From NCBI RefSeq assembly GCF_046546515.1, contig NZ_JBKHKJ010000001.1, positions 310,001 through 374,000 on the forward strand: a stretch of 64,000 nucleotides of DNA, written 5' to 3'. The notes beneath the pieces are model-generated. The model saw only the letters and a program-made list of their open reading frames with translations, searched no databases and was not told the origin of the DNA. Origin of the DNA: Parasediminibacterium sp046546515 (lineage in GTDB: Bacteria > Bacteroidota > Bacteroidia > Chitinophagales > Chitinophagaceae). This document shows, piece after piece, positions 36,414 to 45,764 of this stretch (the first letter of the stretch is position 1; every line of letters starts with the position of its first letter). Made by a program: the position numbers and the translations under genes.

Positions 36414-37835
36414 CTATTTCCTACTTTTCTTGTACCGTGCCAATACATCTACCACTTGTGGGTTTTGCAATACAGAAGCATTTACGTCCAAAAATCTTTT
36501 TAAGAACTTTGGTGCTTTTTCCATGCCTGCCTCTAGCTGAAGCAAGGCTTCTTTTTGTTTGCCCGCCAAAAAAAGCGCTGCACTATAATAAAAGGTGAAA
36601 ACAGGCTTGTTTACCGTTTTTTCCATGGCCAGCAGGCACTGATCGCAGGCTTCTTCAAAATAGCCAGCTTCTAGCAGGCAGCGTATCAATGCTTCCCAGC
36701 CTGCCGTTTTCTTGGGGCGGGTACGCACCACGTTGCCAAAATATTGCAATGCCTCCTTTATCTTTTTCAGCCTCAGCATACATTCCCCCATGGCTAGGCT
36801 ATACTCGGGAATATTGCGGTGTATGTGCATGGCATTTCCCAAGTGCCTGGCAGCGGGCTGCCATTGTTTTTCCAGCATGTAGGTTACTGCCACTTTATAT
36901 TGCAGCCTGCTGTCGTCTGGGTTTAGGTGAGCTGCCTTTTTATAGTTAGACCTTGCTTTTAGGTAGTTGCCCATCCTGTGGTAGCAATGGCCTATTGCTT
37001 CAAAAATTACATCTTCTGGTCGGCTCAGCTCTAGCACTTTTTCCAATGCCTCGATGGCTTCTTTATATTGCCGCAGGCGCAAGTAGGCATCGCCCATGTT
37101 GCGGTAGGCGTAGTCGAATTTTTCTTCTATTACAATGGCATATTGATAGGCATCTATTGCCTTCTCGTACAATTTCAACCCTTGGTAAGCGGCAGCAAGG
37201 TTGAACCAAGCAATTTCATTATAAGGAAATTCGTCTATTATGCCTTGGTGCAGCTTGATGCTTTCCTCGTTGCGGCCAGTGAAATCTGTCCAGAAACAAA
37301 TCTTGTACAATGCTTCCTCGCTGTTGGGTTCTTCTTCCAAAATCAATTTTAGGCAATCGAATACCTTGTCAAACTCCTCATAATCGTCATATACATCCGT
37401 AAGTTCAAATAGAAGCTCCAGCCTATCTTCCCCATCAAACCTTAGCAAGGCTTTTTCTAATAGCTCCACAGCTTTGTGTTGCTGCCCTAATGCAAGGAAG
37501 GCATCTGTTTTTAATATAACTAGGTCAATATTTGCATTGTCGTACAGCTCCGCAATTTCTAAAACAGTAAGGGCTACATCATAGTTGCGGGTAGCAAGCA
37601 ATAGGTCTGCTTTGCGTATCATTAACTGGCTGGAATATGGGAACTGTTCCAGCCCCGTCTCGGCAGCAAGGAGGGCTTCTGCCAAGTCGTCTTTTTCATC
37701 ATAATAATCTATGATACGATCAAAATCGTCTTCCTCAATAAAGGAATGGCTCCGCCCAACTTTCAGGTTGCCGTATTGCCTTAGTAGTTCTTTTAATTCT
37801 TCTTTGCCCTCGTCGTAAGAATGTTCCCTCATCAT
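36414..37835 (-). CDS. Cytoplasmic tetratricopeptide repeat protein
   Basis: 473 residues without a signal peptide. After an acidic N-terminal part (IEEDDFDRIIDYYDEKDDLAEAL), at least ten TPR units run to the end, for example AWFNLAAAYQGLKLYEKAIDAYQYAI, AYRNMGDAYLRLRQYKEAIEALEKVL and AIGHCYHRMGNYLKARSNYKKAA. It is a soluble scaffold of a kind common in Bacteroidota, with partner unknown. Start: two adjacent ATG codons (37833-37835 is used). Confidence 0.88.
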   Translation of the reverse strand: MMREHSYDEGKEELKELLRQYGNLKVGRSHSFIEEDDFDRIIDYYDEKDDLAEALLAAETGLEQFPYSSQLMIRKADLLLATRNYDVALTVLEIAELYDNANIDLVILKTDAFLALGQQHKAVELLEKALLRFDGEDRLELLFELTDVYDDYEEFDKVFDCLKLILEEEPNSEEALYKICFWTDFTGRNEESIKLHQGIIDEFPYNEIAWFNLAAAYQGLKLYEKAIDAYQYAIVIEEKFDYAYRNMGDAYLRLRQYKEAIEALEKVLELSRPEDVIFEAIGHCYHRMGNYLKARSNYKKAAHLNPDDSRLQYKVAVTYMLEKQWQPAARHLGNAMHIHRNIPEYSLAMGECMLRLKKIKEALQYFGNVVRTRPKKTAGWEALIRCLLEAGYFEEACDQCLLAMEKTVNKPVFTFYYSAALFLAGKQKEALLQLEAGMEKAPKFLKRFLDVNASVLQNPQVVDVLARYKKSRK

Positions 37836-38041
37836 ATTTCAATAGGTTTATTAAATGTAGGGTAAAAAGCAATATATAAGCCAAATATATTTTGTTTCTT
37901 TTATTAACGTGTGTTGATAAAGGATAGTTTCCTCATCCAAAAAATAAATAAAAATGCTCCCTTTTTAATGTTAAAACAATGATTATGCCGAAAAAATTGC
38001 TTTTTACCGAAAAACTTTGGCATTTAATTAAGAAACTCCCT

Positions 38042-38049
38042 TACATTTG
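38042..38049 (+). promoter_or_regulatory. TAnnTTTG motif placed for a leaderless transcript
   Basis: TACATTTG ends 6 bp before the ATG at 38055, with TTTG at 38016-38019 as a possible -33 element. If the start site is the usual few bases downstream, the mRNA would begin at or next to the start codon. Confidence 0.5.
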
Positions 38050-38054
38050 TATCG

Positions 38055-38408
38055 ATGAATTGTCAAAAGCAAATAAAAAAATTATCGATTGCCCTGCTTT
38101 TTGTGCTAGGGATGAATATTGCTTTTGCGTCTATTAGCTTTACTGGCATTAGCGACGACAAATTGAAGAATTCCAAATTCTCATTAAGAAACTTAAATAG
38201 CTTTCATCATACTTTTTCTTTAAGCATGCTCAAAAGTAGCCTTCGTTACAAATATTCTGATATTTTAAGGCAAGAAACTAATCCCGCTGGCATCACAGAA
38301 ATTAACTCCATGATGCGCTATGAGCGTGGCAACACCACTTTTATCATGCCATATAAGTACAAGATAAAAGTGCCAAAATTCAAGACACCTTTTGCTCCTA
38401 CTTTTTAG
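38055..38408 (+). CDS. Small exported hypothetical protein
   Basis: 117 residues with a signal peptide (KKLSIALLFVLGMNIAFA). The mature part is basic and rich in Ser, Phe and Lys (FSLRNLNSFHHTFSLSMLKSS) and ends with Lys/Pro-rich YKIKVPKFKTPFAPTF. I do not recognise a family. The promoter motif is nearly at the start codon. The 38409-38725 stretch after it has only the next promoter. Confidence 0.6.
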   Translation: MNCQKQIKKLSIALLFVLGMNIAFASISFTGISDDKLKNSKFSLRNLNSFHHTFSLSMLKSSLRYKYSDILRQETNPAGITEINSMMRYERGNTTFIMPYKYKIKVPKFKTPFAPTF

Positions 38409-38700
38409 TATTATTTTAAAATTTGTGTTTTAGATTTTAAAAATAAAAGCTTTTTGTACTCAGGTACATTACCAAAAAACAATTTCCTACATTTACTTTC
38501 ATGTGCCTGTAACCCAATTCTAAAGTTTCACAGTCCCCATTCTTTCTATCTTCTCTTTGTCTAACTTATATAGTTTATATGTTAATGTAATAAGTTTTAC
38601 ACTTTTCTGGCTGAATGTAGTATTTGCCCAATTGTATGTCTGTATTGCTTCATTCTTGCCATTTGCACCAAAGTAAACAATCTATCTATATGCTTGTTGT

Positions 38701-38708
38701 TACTTTTG
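38701..38708 (+). promoter_or_regulatory. TAnnTTTG promoter motif for the NDH-2 gene
   Basis: TACTTTTG lies 17 bp before the ATG at 38726. Otherwise 38409-38700 holds nothing I can identify. Confidence 0.6.
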
Positions 38709-38725
38709 AACCAAATTAAAACAAG

Positions 38726-39991
38726 ATGGCAACTAAAAAAAAGGTTATTGTAGTGGGCGGGGGTTTTGCAGGCATACAGCTAGTAAGGAACTTAGACGAG
38801 GATTTGTTTGATGTATTGCTGATAGACAAGCTAAACCACCACCAGTTCCAGCCATTGTTTTACCAAGTAGCCACCTCGCAAATAGAACCTTCCAGTATTT
38901 CCTTTCCCCTCCGCAATATTTTCAATAATAAAAAGAACGTACAGATAAGGCTTACCGAAGTAGTAAGTGTAGATTCTATAAATAATAGCATTACTACTTC
39001 CATTGGAGATTTCCATTATGATTACCTTGTTTTGGCCATGGGCTGCAAAACGAATTTTTTTGGCAATGCCAATATTGCCAGCAATGCATTTACGCTAAAA
39101 ACCACTTACGAATCCATTACCGTCCGCAACCATATTTTGCAAATATTCGAGCGTATTATTTCTGCCAATGAGGAGGAAAAAGAAGCATTGCTCAATTTAG
39201 TAATTGTGGGTGCAGGCCCTACTGGTGTGGAGCTTTGTGGCTCTTTTGCAGAAATAAAAAAGAATATATTACCGAAAGATTACCCCGGCATTGATTTTTC
39301 TACCTTTAAAATTACCCTTGTAGAAGGCAGCAAAAACACGCTGAACAATATGAGCGATGTAGCCAAAGCGGCATCAAGGGCATATTTGACCAAAATGGGC
39401 GTGCATATCCTTACAGAAACGGTGGTGAAAGACTACAACGGCCATGTACTGGAACTGAAAAACGGCAATACCATCAAGACCAAAACGGTTATATGGGCAG
39501 CAGGCGTTACGCCTAATACGATAGCAGGTTTACCCGCCATTGTTTACGCACCCAACAACCGTTGCAAGGTTGACAGGCTAAACAAATTAATTGGCAGCGA
39601 GAACATTTTTGCCATTGGCGATATTGCCCTGATGGAAACGCCCAAATACCCCAAGGGCCACCCTCAATTGGCAAACGTGGCTATTAACCAAGCAAAGAAC
39701 CTTGCAAAAAACCTTGCCAAGATAAACACTGGCAAAACCACCAAGGAATTTGAATACCGTGATTTAGGCTCCATGGCTACCATTGGCACCAACAAAGCCG
39801 TGGTTGACTTGCCGTTCGTGCAGTTTAAAGGCTATTTTGCTTGGTTGATATGGATGTTCCTACATTTGATGCTGATACTAAGCGTAAAAAACAAGCTGAT
39901 TATTTTCATAAACTGGGCTTGGGCATACATAACTAAGGATTCATCGTTGCGGTTGATTTTGGTGGATGGGAAGAAGAAAGCAGTGGCATAA
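38726..39991 (+). CDS. ndh: Type II NADH dehydrogenase (NDH-2)
   Basis: 421 residues. A single-subunit FAD enzyme passing electrons from NADH to quinone at the inner membrane without pumping protons. Two Rossmann motifs are present: VVGGGFAGIQLVRNL (FAD) and VIVGAGPTGVELCGSF (NADH), plus the FAD-binding IFAIGDIALM and a YQVATSQIEPSSIS segment. A C-terminal hydrophobic stretch (FAWLIWMFLHLMLIL) fits membrane anchoring. Two further redox genes follow on the same strand, the next after 35 bp. Confidence 0.93.
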   Translation: MATKKKVIVVGGGFAGIQLVRNLDEDLFDVLLIDKLNHHQFQPLFYQVATSQIEPSSISFPLRNIFNNKKNVQIRLTEVVSVDSINNSITTSIGDFHYDYLVLAMGCKTNFFGNANIASNAFTLKTTYESITVRNHILQIFERIISANEEEKEALLNLVIVGAGPTGVELCGSFAEIKKNILPKDYPGIDFSTFKITLVEGSKNTLNNMSDVAKAASRAYLTKMGVHILTETVVKDYNGHVLELKNGNTIKTKTVIWAAGVTPNTIAGLPAIVYAPNNRCKVDRLNKLIGSENIFAIGDIALMETPKYPKGHPQLANVAINQAKNLAKNLAKINTGKTTKEFEYRDLGSMATIGTNKAVVDLPFVQFKGYFAWLIWMFLHLMLILSVKNKLIIFINWAWAYITKDSSLRLILVDGKKKAVA

Positions 39992-40026
39992 TCCAAATTT
40001 ATATAACTTGCTGAAAAACGAAAATA

Positions 40027-40683
40027 ATGCCTAAGAAAATAATCTTCAAGCACCTCTTGGCCATCCGGTGGATGCACTGGATTAATTTTCCCGTGCTCAC
40101 CATTATGATATGGAGCGGGATGTTGATTTATTGGGCAAACGATGTGTATGAAGTAAAAATTGGCAACAAGCAGTTGCTCATGTTTTTCCCAAATGGATTT
40201 TACAAATTTTTTAATATCCCCCACCGGCTAGCCGAGGGCATGGCTTACCATTTTGTGTTCATGTGGTTGTTTTTTATTAATGGGCTGCTATATGTGCTGT
40301 ACACTATTTTTTCTGGCGAGTGGCGGTATCTGTTGCCTAATAGGCATAGTTTTAAGGAAAGCATACAAGTAGTACTATACGATTTTCACCTGAGCAAGGT
40401 AAAACCACCCCAGGCTAAATACAATGCTGCACAACGTATTGCTTATTCCATGATTATCGTGATGGGGTTTGGCAGCATCCTTACGGGATTGGCTATTTAC
40501 AAGCCTGTGCAGCTAAGCTGGGTTACGGCAGTTTGTGGGGGTTATGCGGCTGCAAGGGTGGAGCATTTTGTATTAACGGTGGGCTATGTGCTTTTTTTCT
40601 TTATACATATTGTGCAAGTGATACTGGCCGGGTGGAACAATTTCAGGGCTATGGTAGCCGGTTTTGAAATAGTTGAAAAATGA
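40027..40683 (+). CDS. Cytochrome b/b6 domain-containing membrane protein
   Basis: 218 residues with four to five transmembrane helices. Candidate haem-ligand histidines are in RWMHWINFP, AYHFVFMW, RVEHFVLTVG and FIHIVQVI, the layout of b-type cytochromes of Ni/Fe-hydrogenases, formate dehydrogenases and thiosulfate reductases. It probably passes electrons between quinones and the sulfite-oxidase-type molybdoprotein encoded 350 bp downstream. The intervening DNA is an inverted-repeat element. Confidence 0.85.
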   Translation: MPKKIIFKHLLAIRWMHWINFPVLTIMIWSGMLIYWANDVYEVKIGNKQLLMFFPNGFYKFFNIPHRLAEGMAYHFVFMWLFFINGLLYVLYTIFSGEWRYLLPNRHSFKESIQVVLYDFHLSKVKPPQAKYNAAQRIAYSMIIVMGFGSILTGLAIYKPVQLSWVTAVCGGYAAARVEHFVLTVGYVLFFFIHIVQVILAGWNNFRAMVAGFEIVEK

Positions 40684-40733
40684 TTTTTTGCCATAGGCAG
40701 AAAGTAATGTTGTAGAAATAGGCTTCCCATTAT

Positions 40734-40968
40734 GGGTGCATTTCAAAACTTCGCTTTTTTTTATTTAGAAGGCTCTTCAATAAGTGATTTTGAAAGACCC
40801 ACCCCCTAACCCCCTTCGAGGAGGGGAACGCGAAGAACTAAGCGAAGAACAGGGCGGTAATCTTAAAGGGTTAAGGGTTAGGTGGCAAAACGTTCCCCTC
40901 CTCGGAGGGGTTAGGGGATGGCTTTAGCTATTTAAGGGTAATGCAATCAGCGAAGTTTTGAAATGCCT
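40734..40968. mobile_element. Element D: 235-bp nested inverted-repeat element
   Basis: Ends GCATTTCAAAACTTCGCT (40738-40755) and AGCGAAGTTTTGAAATGC (40949-40966) are perfect inverted repeats. Inside lie 32-bp G/C-rich arms (40799-40830 and 40891-40921) with three differences. The outermost left sequence GGGTGCAT equals the terminus of element B. It splits the cytochrome b and molybdoprotein genes. No coding capacity. Confidence 0.8.
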
Positions 40969-41032
40969 TTTCTTCTTTGTGCCCCTTTGAGTTTTAGTGC
41001 CTTTGTGGCTATTTTAAATATAAAATTAAACC

Positions 41033-41791
41033 ATGAAAGAAATAATTGTTGATGATAAAAATGCAAGGCAGTATAAACGTAGGTCGTTGATTGCCTTTGT
41101 AGTGTTTTTTGTAATGATTGGCGTGGCTTATGCTAGTTGGGCATGGCTTCAGCACCAGCCAAATGTGGATGGCGCAAAAGCCCCGCTGCGCAAGGGTTTG
41201 GAAGTGAATGAAAGCCTGTTTAGCAAATTATTTAGCAAAGACAAGTTGGCAAAGGAATACCCAGTATCCGCTGCTTCTAAAACGCCCCGTGTAAACGGCG
41301 ACCTAGGCTTGGCGGACAGTACTTTTGATGCTGCCAAATGGAAATTGCATGTCATTAAAAGCAAAGGCGATACGCTGCTGATTACCCTAGACGAACTAAA
41401 GAAACTGCCCAAACAGGATATTATTTTTGATTTTAAATGTATAGAAGGCTGGAACCAAGTAACCCACTGGGGCGGCGTTCGGTTTAGCGATTTCATGAAA
41501 AAATACCAGCTTGCCCCAGAGCAGGCCATGCAGTATGTAGGAATGGTAACCCCCGATAGCAAATATTATGTGGGCATAGACATGAAGAGTATGCTACAGC
41601 CCCAAACCATCCTCAGTTACGAAATGAATGGGGCTTCGCTGCCCATGAACCAAGGCTATCCGCTTCGGTTGATTATCCCTGTGAAATATGGCGTGAAGCA
41701 TATAAAACGGATAGGCACTATTTCTTTTGCCAATACAAAGCCAAGGGATTACTGGGCAGAGAAAGGGTATGATTATTATACGGGGCATTAG
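41033..41791 (+). CDS. Membrane-anchored sulfite-oxidase-type molybdopterin oxidoreductase
   Basis: 252 residues. An N-terminal membrane anchor (SLIAFVVFFVMIGVAYASWAW) leads to a periplasmic molybdopterin domain of the sulfite oxidase/YedY (MsrP) type: FKCIEGWNQVTHWGGVRFSDF, with the Mo-ligand Cys in FKCIEGW, and YPLRLIIPVKYGVKHIKRIG. The context (cytochrome b, NDH-2) suggests a membrane electron-transfer pair comparable in design to MsrPQ, though MsrQ is a different fold. The substrate cannot be told from sequence. No Tat signal is evident, which is unusual for a Moco protein. Confidence 0.85.
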   Translation: MKEIIVDDKNARQYKRRSLIAFVVFFVMIGVAYASWAWLQHQPNVDGAKAPLRKGLEVNESLFSKLFSKDKLAKEYPVSAASKTPRVNGDLGLADSTFDAAKWKLHVIKSKGDTLLITLDELKKLPKQDIIFDFKCIEGWNQVTHWGGVRFSDFMKKYQLAPEQAMQYVGMVTPDSKYYVGIDMKSMLQPQTILSYEMNGASLPMNQGYPLRLIIPVKYGVKHIKRIGTISFANTKPRDYWAEKGYDYYTGH

Positions 41792-41857
41792 GGGTTATAT
41801 TTTGTTTATTCCCTAATGTTTTTATTAACTTTGGTTTAATCGTGTAAATAAAAAGTA

Positions 41858-42007
41858 ATGGGAACAAGTAATATAAAAATTTATGACTTCGCTAGGGCTC
41901 AATTGAAACTTAGCGAAAGTGATGCAAGGAAATTTATAGAAACAATGGAAGATGTTGTGGCAGCAAAAACAAAAGCAGCAACAAGCTGCTACAAAAAAAT
42001 AAACTGA
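41858..42007 (+). CDS. 49-residue hypothetical protein upstream of the toxin-antitoxin pair
   Basis: ATG at 41858 (MGTSNIKIYDFARAQLKLSESDARKF) to TGA at 42007. It is charged and predicted helical, with a central SESDARKFIETMEDVVAAK segment. It ends 15 bp before the antitoxin gene on the same strand, so it may be a small extra antitoxin or a leader peptide. Not recognised. Confidence 0.45.
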   Translation: MGTSNIKIYDFARAQLKLSESDARKFIETMEDVVAAKTKAATSCYKKIN

Positions 42008-42022
42008 TAAATTGATTCATGT

Positions 42023-42250
42023 ATGGAAAGGATAGTAATTGAGGTGGATGATAACCTTGCAAAAGCATGGCAGCAATCTACAGATACCAAAAGGAAAGCT
42101 TTTGGCAATAAAATAAATATGGCACTTGCAAAAGAGTTTATTGGCGATTCTACACAGGAATACTTGGCTTTTTTGAAGCAATTGAGATTGGAAATGAAAC
42201 AGAAAGGATTAACCCAAGCAGAATTAGACAAGATACTGAACGATGAATAA
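42023..42250 (+). CDS. Putative antitoxin of a PIN toxin-antitoxin pair
   Basis: 75 residues (MERIVIEVDDNLAKAWQQSTDTKRKAFG). It has an N-terminal beta-strand like ribbon-helix-helix/Phd-type antitoxins (IVIEVDDNLAKAW) and a C-terminal acidic helix (LKQLRLEMKQKGLTQAELDKIL). It overlaps the toxin gene by 8 bp, which is typical of translationally coupled modules. Confidence 0.75.
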   Translation: MERIVIEVDDNLAKAWQQSTDTKRKAFGNKINMALAKEFIGDSTQEYLAFLKQLRLEMKQKGLTQAELDKILNDE

Positions 42251-42653
42251 AAGATTTGTTGTTGTGGACACCAATTGTTTCATTAGTGCTAACCTTTTTG
42301 AGAATTCAAACACAGCGCTGGCATTTGATAAAGCCTTAAGAATAGGTAGGATTGCACTTTCTGCTAGCATCTTAGCAGAATATACGGAAGTACTTTACAG
42401 GAAGAAACTGGATAAATACCTTACAGAAACTAAAAGGAAAGCAGCGTTGAGGTTACTAGTTAAAAATGCTGTTATTTTCAATATAACTGAAACAATTAAT
42501 GATTGCCGGGATCCAAAGGACAATATGTTTTTAGAATTGGCTGTTGCATGTGATGCCGCTTGCATCATAACTGGGGATAATGACTTGCTTGTTTTAAACC
42601 CATTTCGTGGCATTCCTGTGATTAATGCCGATGATTTTCTCAAAAAATCCTAA
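42243..42653 (+). CDS. PIN-domain toxin (RNase)
   Basis: 136 residues, in the group of putative toxin components of the PIN family. The Asp near the start (VVVDTNCFISANL), Glu in ASILAEYTEVL, Asp in NDCRDPKDNMFLELA and Asp in IITGDNDLLVL are the four acidic PIN active-site positions, so it should be a Mg-dependent RNase blocked by the upstream antitoxin. It is intact. The downstream gene is convergent. Confidence 0.88.
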   Translation: MNKRFVVVDTNCFISANLFENSNTALAFDKALRIGRIALSASILAEYTEVLYRKKLDKYLTETKRKAALRLLVKNAVIFNITETINDCRDPKDNMFLELAVACDAACIITGDNDLLVLNPFRGIPVINADDFLKKS

Positions 42654-42758
42654 TAGCTACACGCTGGGCCAGATGTTAGCGAAGCGCACCCCGCCCCACA
42701 TATCAATGAAATTTCCCAATTCTTTTTATTACTAACTACCACACATCAATAGCACATT

Positions 42759-45700
42759 TTAAAACTCAATCGTAATTTCTGTACCCTTGTTTACCTCGCT
42801 TTGCATGGCAATGGTGCCGCCTAGCTTTTCTACCTGTGTTTTTACCATATACAGCCCCATGCCCCTGCCTTCGGTATGCGAATGGAAGCGTTTGTATAGG
42901 CCAAAAACATGCTGGCCTTGTTTTTCCATGTCTATGCCTAGCCCATTGTCTTTAAAGGTTAGGCTTGTTTTGTTGCCAATTTTATTGCTGGTGATGGCTA
43001 TTACCAGCCCAGTATTGGGCTGCCTGTATTTAATACTATTAGATATAAGGTTGAAAAAAATACTGTGCAGGTAACTTTTTATTGTTTCAATGGCATCAAC
43101 CTTGGCAAAATCACCTATTACCCTTATTTCTTCTTTTTCTATAATACTGCCAATACTAAAAATTACCTCTTCCAATAACCTTTTAAATACTACGGGTTCT
43201 TTTGCCTCAAATGCATCTCCCCTTACTTGAAGTACAAGGTTTAAATCTTTAATTACTTCGTCAAGTTTTTCTGCTGATTCTGCCAAGAACCCCCTCATTT
43301 TCGTTTCTTTTTCTGGAGCCATCTGGTTAGATAACAAGGCATTGGTAATGCCAATGATATTAGATACGGGTGAGCGGAGGTTGTGCGAAACAATATATGA
43401 AAACTGTTCTAGGTCTTTATTGCGGCTAATGATGTCTTTGATTGTTTTTTCCTGTATTAGTGCTGCATTTTTTCGTTCGGTAATATCCCGTGTAAAGGCA
43501 CAGTTAAACTCCTTGTCGCCATGTTTAATGTAATTGGCCCTTATTTCCACTGGTATCAGCCTGCCGTCTTTTGTTTGCTGCATTATTTCAAAAAAAAGCG
43601 AACCTTCGTTCTTAAGCTCCTCAAAATGTGCTTGCCATTGTACAATATCATAGTTGGGTACTATATCAGGGACAGTAAGTTGTAGCATTTCCTCTTTTGT
43701 ATAGCCCAGCATAGCACAAGCCGCTTCATTTGCATTAAAAATAGTTGCCTCTGGTGTCATCCAAAAAACACCATCACCTGTATTATCTAATGCAAATTGG
43801 GTGAGCAGCATGGTTTCTTCGGCTAGCTTCCGTTCTGTTATGTCCTGCACAATGCCATAGAGGCGGATAGGGTTGCCATTGTTGTCAAAATCGAAACGGT
43901 ATTCTGTGGTACAGTATCTTATACCGCCATCTTTCCCAAAAAAGCGGAAATCAAAAGTTGAACCTTGCAGGGTAACAAAAGATTTTTCCACATTAGCGGT
44001 TGCAAAAGCCACATCATCGGGGTGTATGATGGAGTAAAACAATGTTATCGACCCTTTCAATTTATTGTCAAGCCCAAACATATTGTACATCCCTTCAGAC
44101 CAAATATGCTTATGGCTGATCATGTCTATCTCCCAACTGCCCATAAGGGCAATGGCTTGCGCCATCCTTAAACCCGCCTCGCTTTGAAAAAGGTTTTCTT
44201 CCGCTAGCTTTCTTTCCGAAATATCTTGGTGCGACACTACCACAAGCGACTCTTCGCTGTCAAACTTAATTACCCTCATGCCAAACCAACGTTTCATGTC
44301 GGGGGAATGGCAGGGGTATTCCAGATAGAAAGCGGGGCTTTTATCTGCCAATACATCCTTCATCCCTTCCATTACTTCGGCAGCTATTGTATCTCCAGAT
44401 TGGGCAGCATTGAAGCATACTTTAAAATAATTGCTGCCTTCGCCTGTTTCTATCTGTGTGCCGCCATTGTCTAATGCAAAGTTTTTCCAAGTTTCGTTTA
44501 CAGTTAATATTTTCCCTGTGTTATCAACCAAGGCAATATGCGAACTGAGCGAATTGAGAACACCCCGGTTAAAGGACTCGCTCTTTTTAAGCAAATTATC
44601 TCTTTTTTTCCTATCCGTAATATCGTGTGAATGGCAAGCAGCCCCAACTATGCTATCCCCTACACGGATAGGGTAAAACGAAATTTCAGCCCAAGCCTCA
44701 ACCGGCAGGGCAGTATATTCAATAGCATTGAAGTTTTCCCCGGCAAAAGCACGGTCATAATATTTTGTAAACTTGGCCAGCTGTTCCTTTACTATTTTTT
44801 TTGGAAGCTCAGCACAGGTTTCTTCAATGGGGATGCCCGAATTTAGGCTTATCATTTCGCTAAACCGATCATTACAAGTAATCAGGTTAAAATTTCTGTC
44901 CACACTCCACATTAAATCGTTGGTATTGTTGATTAATGCGTACAAATTATTACGGTCAAATTCATGTTTTTCCTCGGCTATTTTTTTATCGGATATATCC
45001 CTGAAATTGGCAACCAGCGCATTTACGCTTGGGTCCAGCAGCATGTTGGTAATGGTTACGTCGTACCAAACCCAATTGCCATTATTGTGCAGCAGCCGCT
45101 GTTGGTTATTGGTAGATGCACCCGGGTTTTGCAAAATATTGTCCCTTTTTTGCAAATACGCTACAATATCATCAGGATGGATAAAATTGGCGGTTAAGGC
45201 TTTAGGGAAATCTTCCAACGTATAACCAAATACTTTTTTAATGGAAGGTCTTATATATAGTATTTCCCCAGCTGGCGAGGAGAGGGTAATCATGTCGGTT
45301 GTATTTTCGATCAATGCACGGAAATGCTTTTCATTTTGTATGGTAATGTCCAGGAATCTTTTCCGTTCTTTTTCCGCCAGCTTTTTTTCCATTGCGTTCA
45401 GCACGCTGGTGGACAACCGCTGCAACTTTCCTTTCAAAATATAGTCATAAGCTCCTTTTTTCATTACAGATACAGCAAACTCTTCTGACATGGCTCCCGT
45501 TATAAGGATAAAAGGGGTTTTCTCACTTCGTTGTTGTACTATTTCGAGTGCTTCAACAGAATCGAAATGGGGCAGGTTGTGATCAGATAAAATAATGTCG
45601 GGCAAGAAATTGCTCAGGGCATTTTCAAAATCTGCTTTATTAGCAACTACTCGTTTTTCAAACAGTATCCCTCCTTGCCTCAAAGATCGATCTACCAATT

Positions 45701-45764
45701 CGGCATCGAAAGGGGTATCTTCCAGGTGGAGTATTTTTATGGCAAGCGTATGTATGTTTTTCAT
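42759..45764 (-). CDS. REC-multi-PAS hybrid histidine kinase
   Basis: 1001 residues. An N-terminal receiver (phospho-acceptor Asp61 in FLPDIILSDHNLP) is followed by five PAS domains (about 148-270, 275-395, 400-520, 525-645, 650-765), a HisKA with the phospho-His in FSYIVSHNLRSPVSNIIG, and HATPase_c (FFNLISNSIKY, KDNGLGIDM, GRGMGLYMVKTQVEKLGG). No transmembrane helix is seen, so it is cytosolic. It overlaps the response regulator by 4 bp. Receiver-first hybrid kinases can take input from another kinase, here perhaps 46311-47930. Confidence 0.92.
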   Translation of the reverse strand: MKNIHTLAIKILHLEDTPFDAELVDRSLRQGGILFEKRVVANKADFENALSNFLPDIILSDHNLPHFDSVEALEIVQQRSEKTPFILITGAMSEEFAVSVMKKGAYDYILKGKLQRLSTSVLNAMEKKLAEKERKRFLDITIQNEKHFRALIENTTDMITLSSPAGEILYIRPSIKKVFGYTLEDFPKALTANFIHPDDIVAYLQKRDNILQNPGASTNNQQRLLHNNGNWVWYDVTITNMLLDPSVNALVANFRDISDKKIAEEKHEFDRNNLYALINNTNDLMWSVDRNFNLITCNDRFSEMISLNSGIPIEETCAELPKKIVKEQLAKFTKYYDRAFAGENFNAIEYTALPVEAWAEISFYPIRVGDSIVGAACHSHDITDRKKRDNLLKKSESFNRGVLNSLSSHIALVDNTGKILTVNETWKNFALDNGGTQIETGEGSNYFKVCFNAAQSGDTIAAEVMEGMKDVLADKSPAFYLEYPCHSPDMKRWFGMRVIKFDSEESLVVVSHQDISERKLAEENLFQSEAGLRMAQAIALMGSWEIDMISHKHIWSEGMYNMFGLDNKLKGSITLFYSIIHPDDVAFATANVEKSFVTLQGSTFDFRFFGKDGGIRYCTTEYRFDFDNNGNPIRLYGIVQDITERKLAEETMLLTQFALDNTGDGVFWMTPEATIFNANEAACAMLGYTKEEMLQLTVPDIVPNYDIVQWQAHFEELKNEGSLFFEIMQQTKDGRLIPVEIRANYIKHGDKEFNCAFTRDITERKNAALIQEKTIKDIISRNKDLEQFSYIVSHNLRSPVSNIIGITNALLSNQMAPEKETKMRGFLAESAEKLDEVIKDLNLVLQVRGDAFEAKEPVVFKRLLEEVIFSIGSIIEKEEIRVIGDFAKVDAIETIKSYLHSIFFNLISNSIKYRQPNTGLVIAITSNKIGNKTSLTFKDNGLGIDMEKQGQHVFGLYKRFHSHTEGRGMGLYMVKTQVEKLGGTIAMQSEVNKGTEITIEF

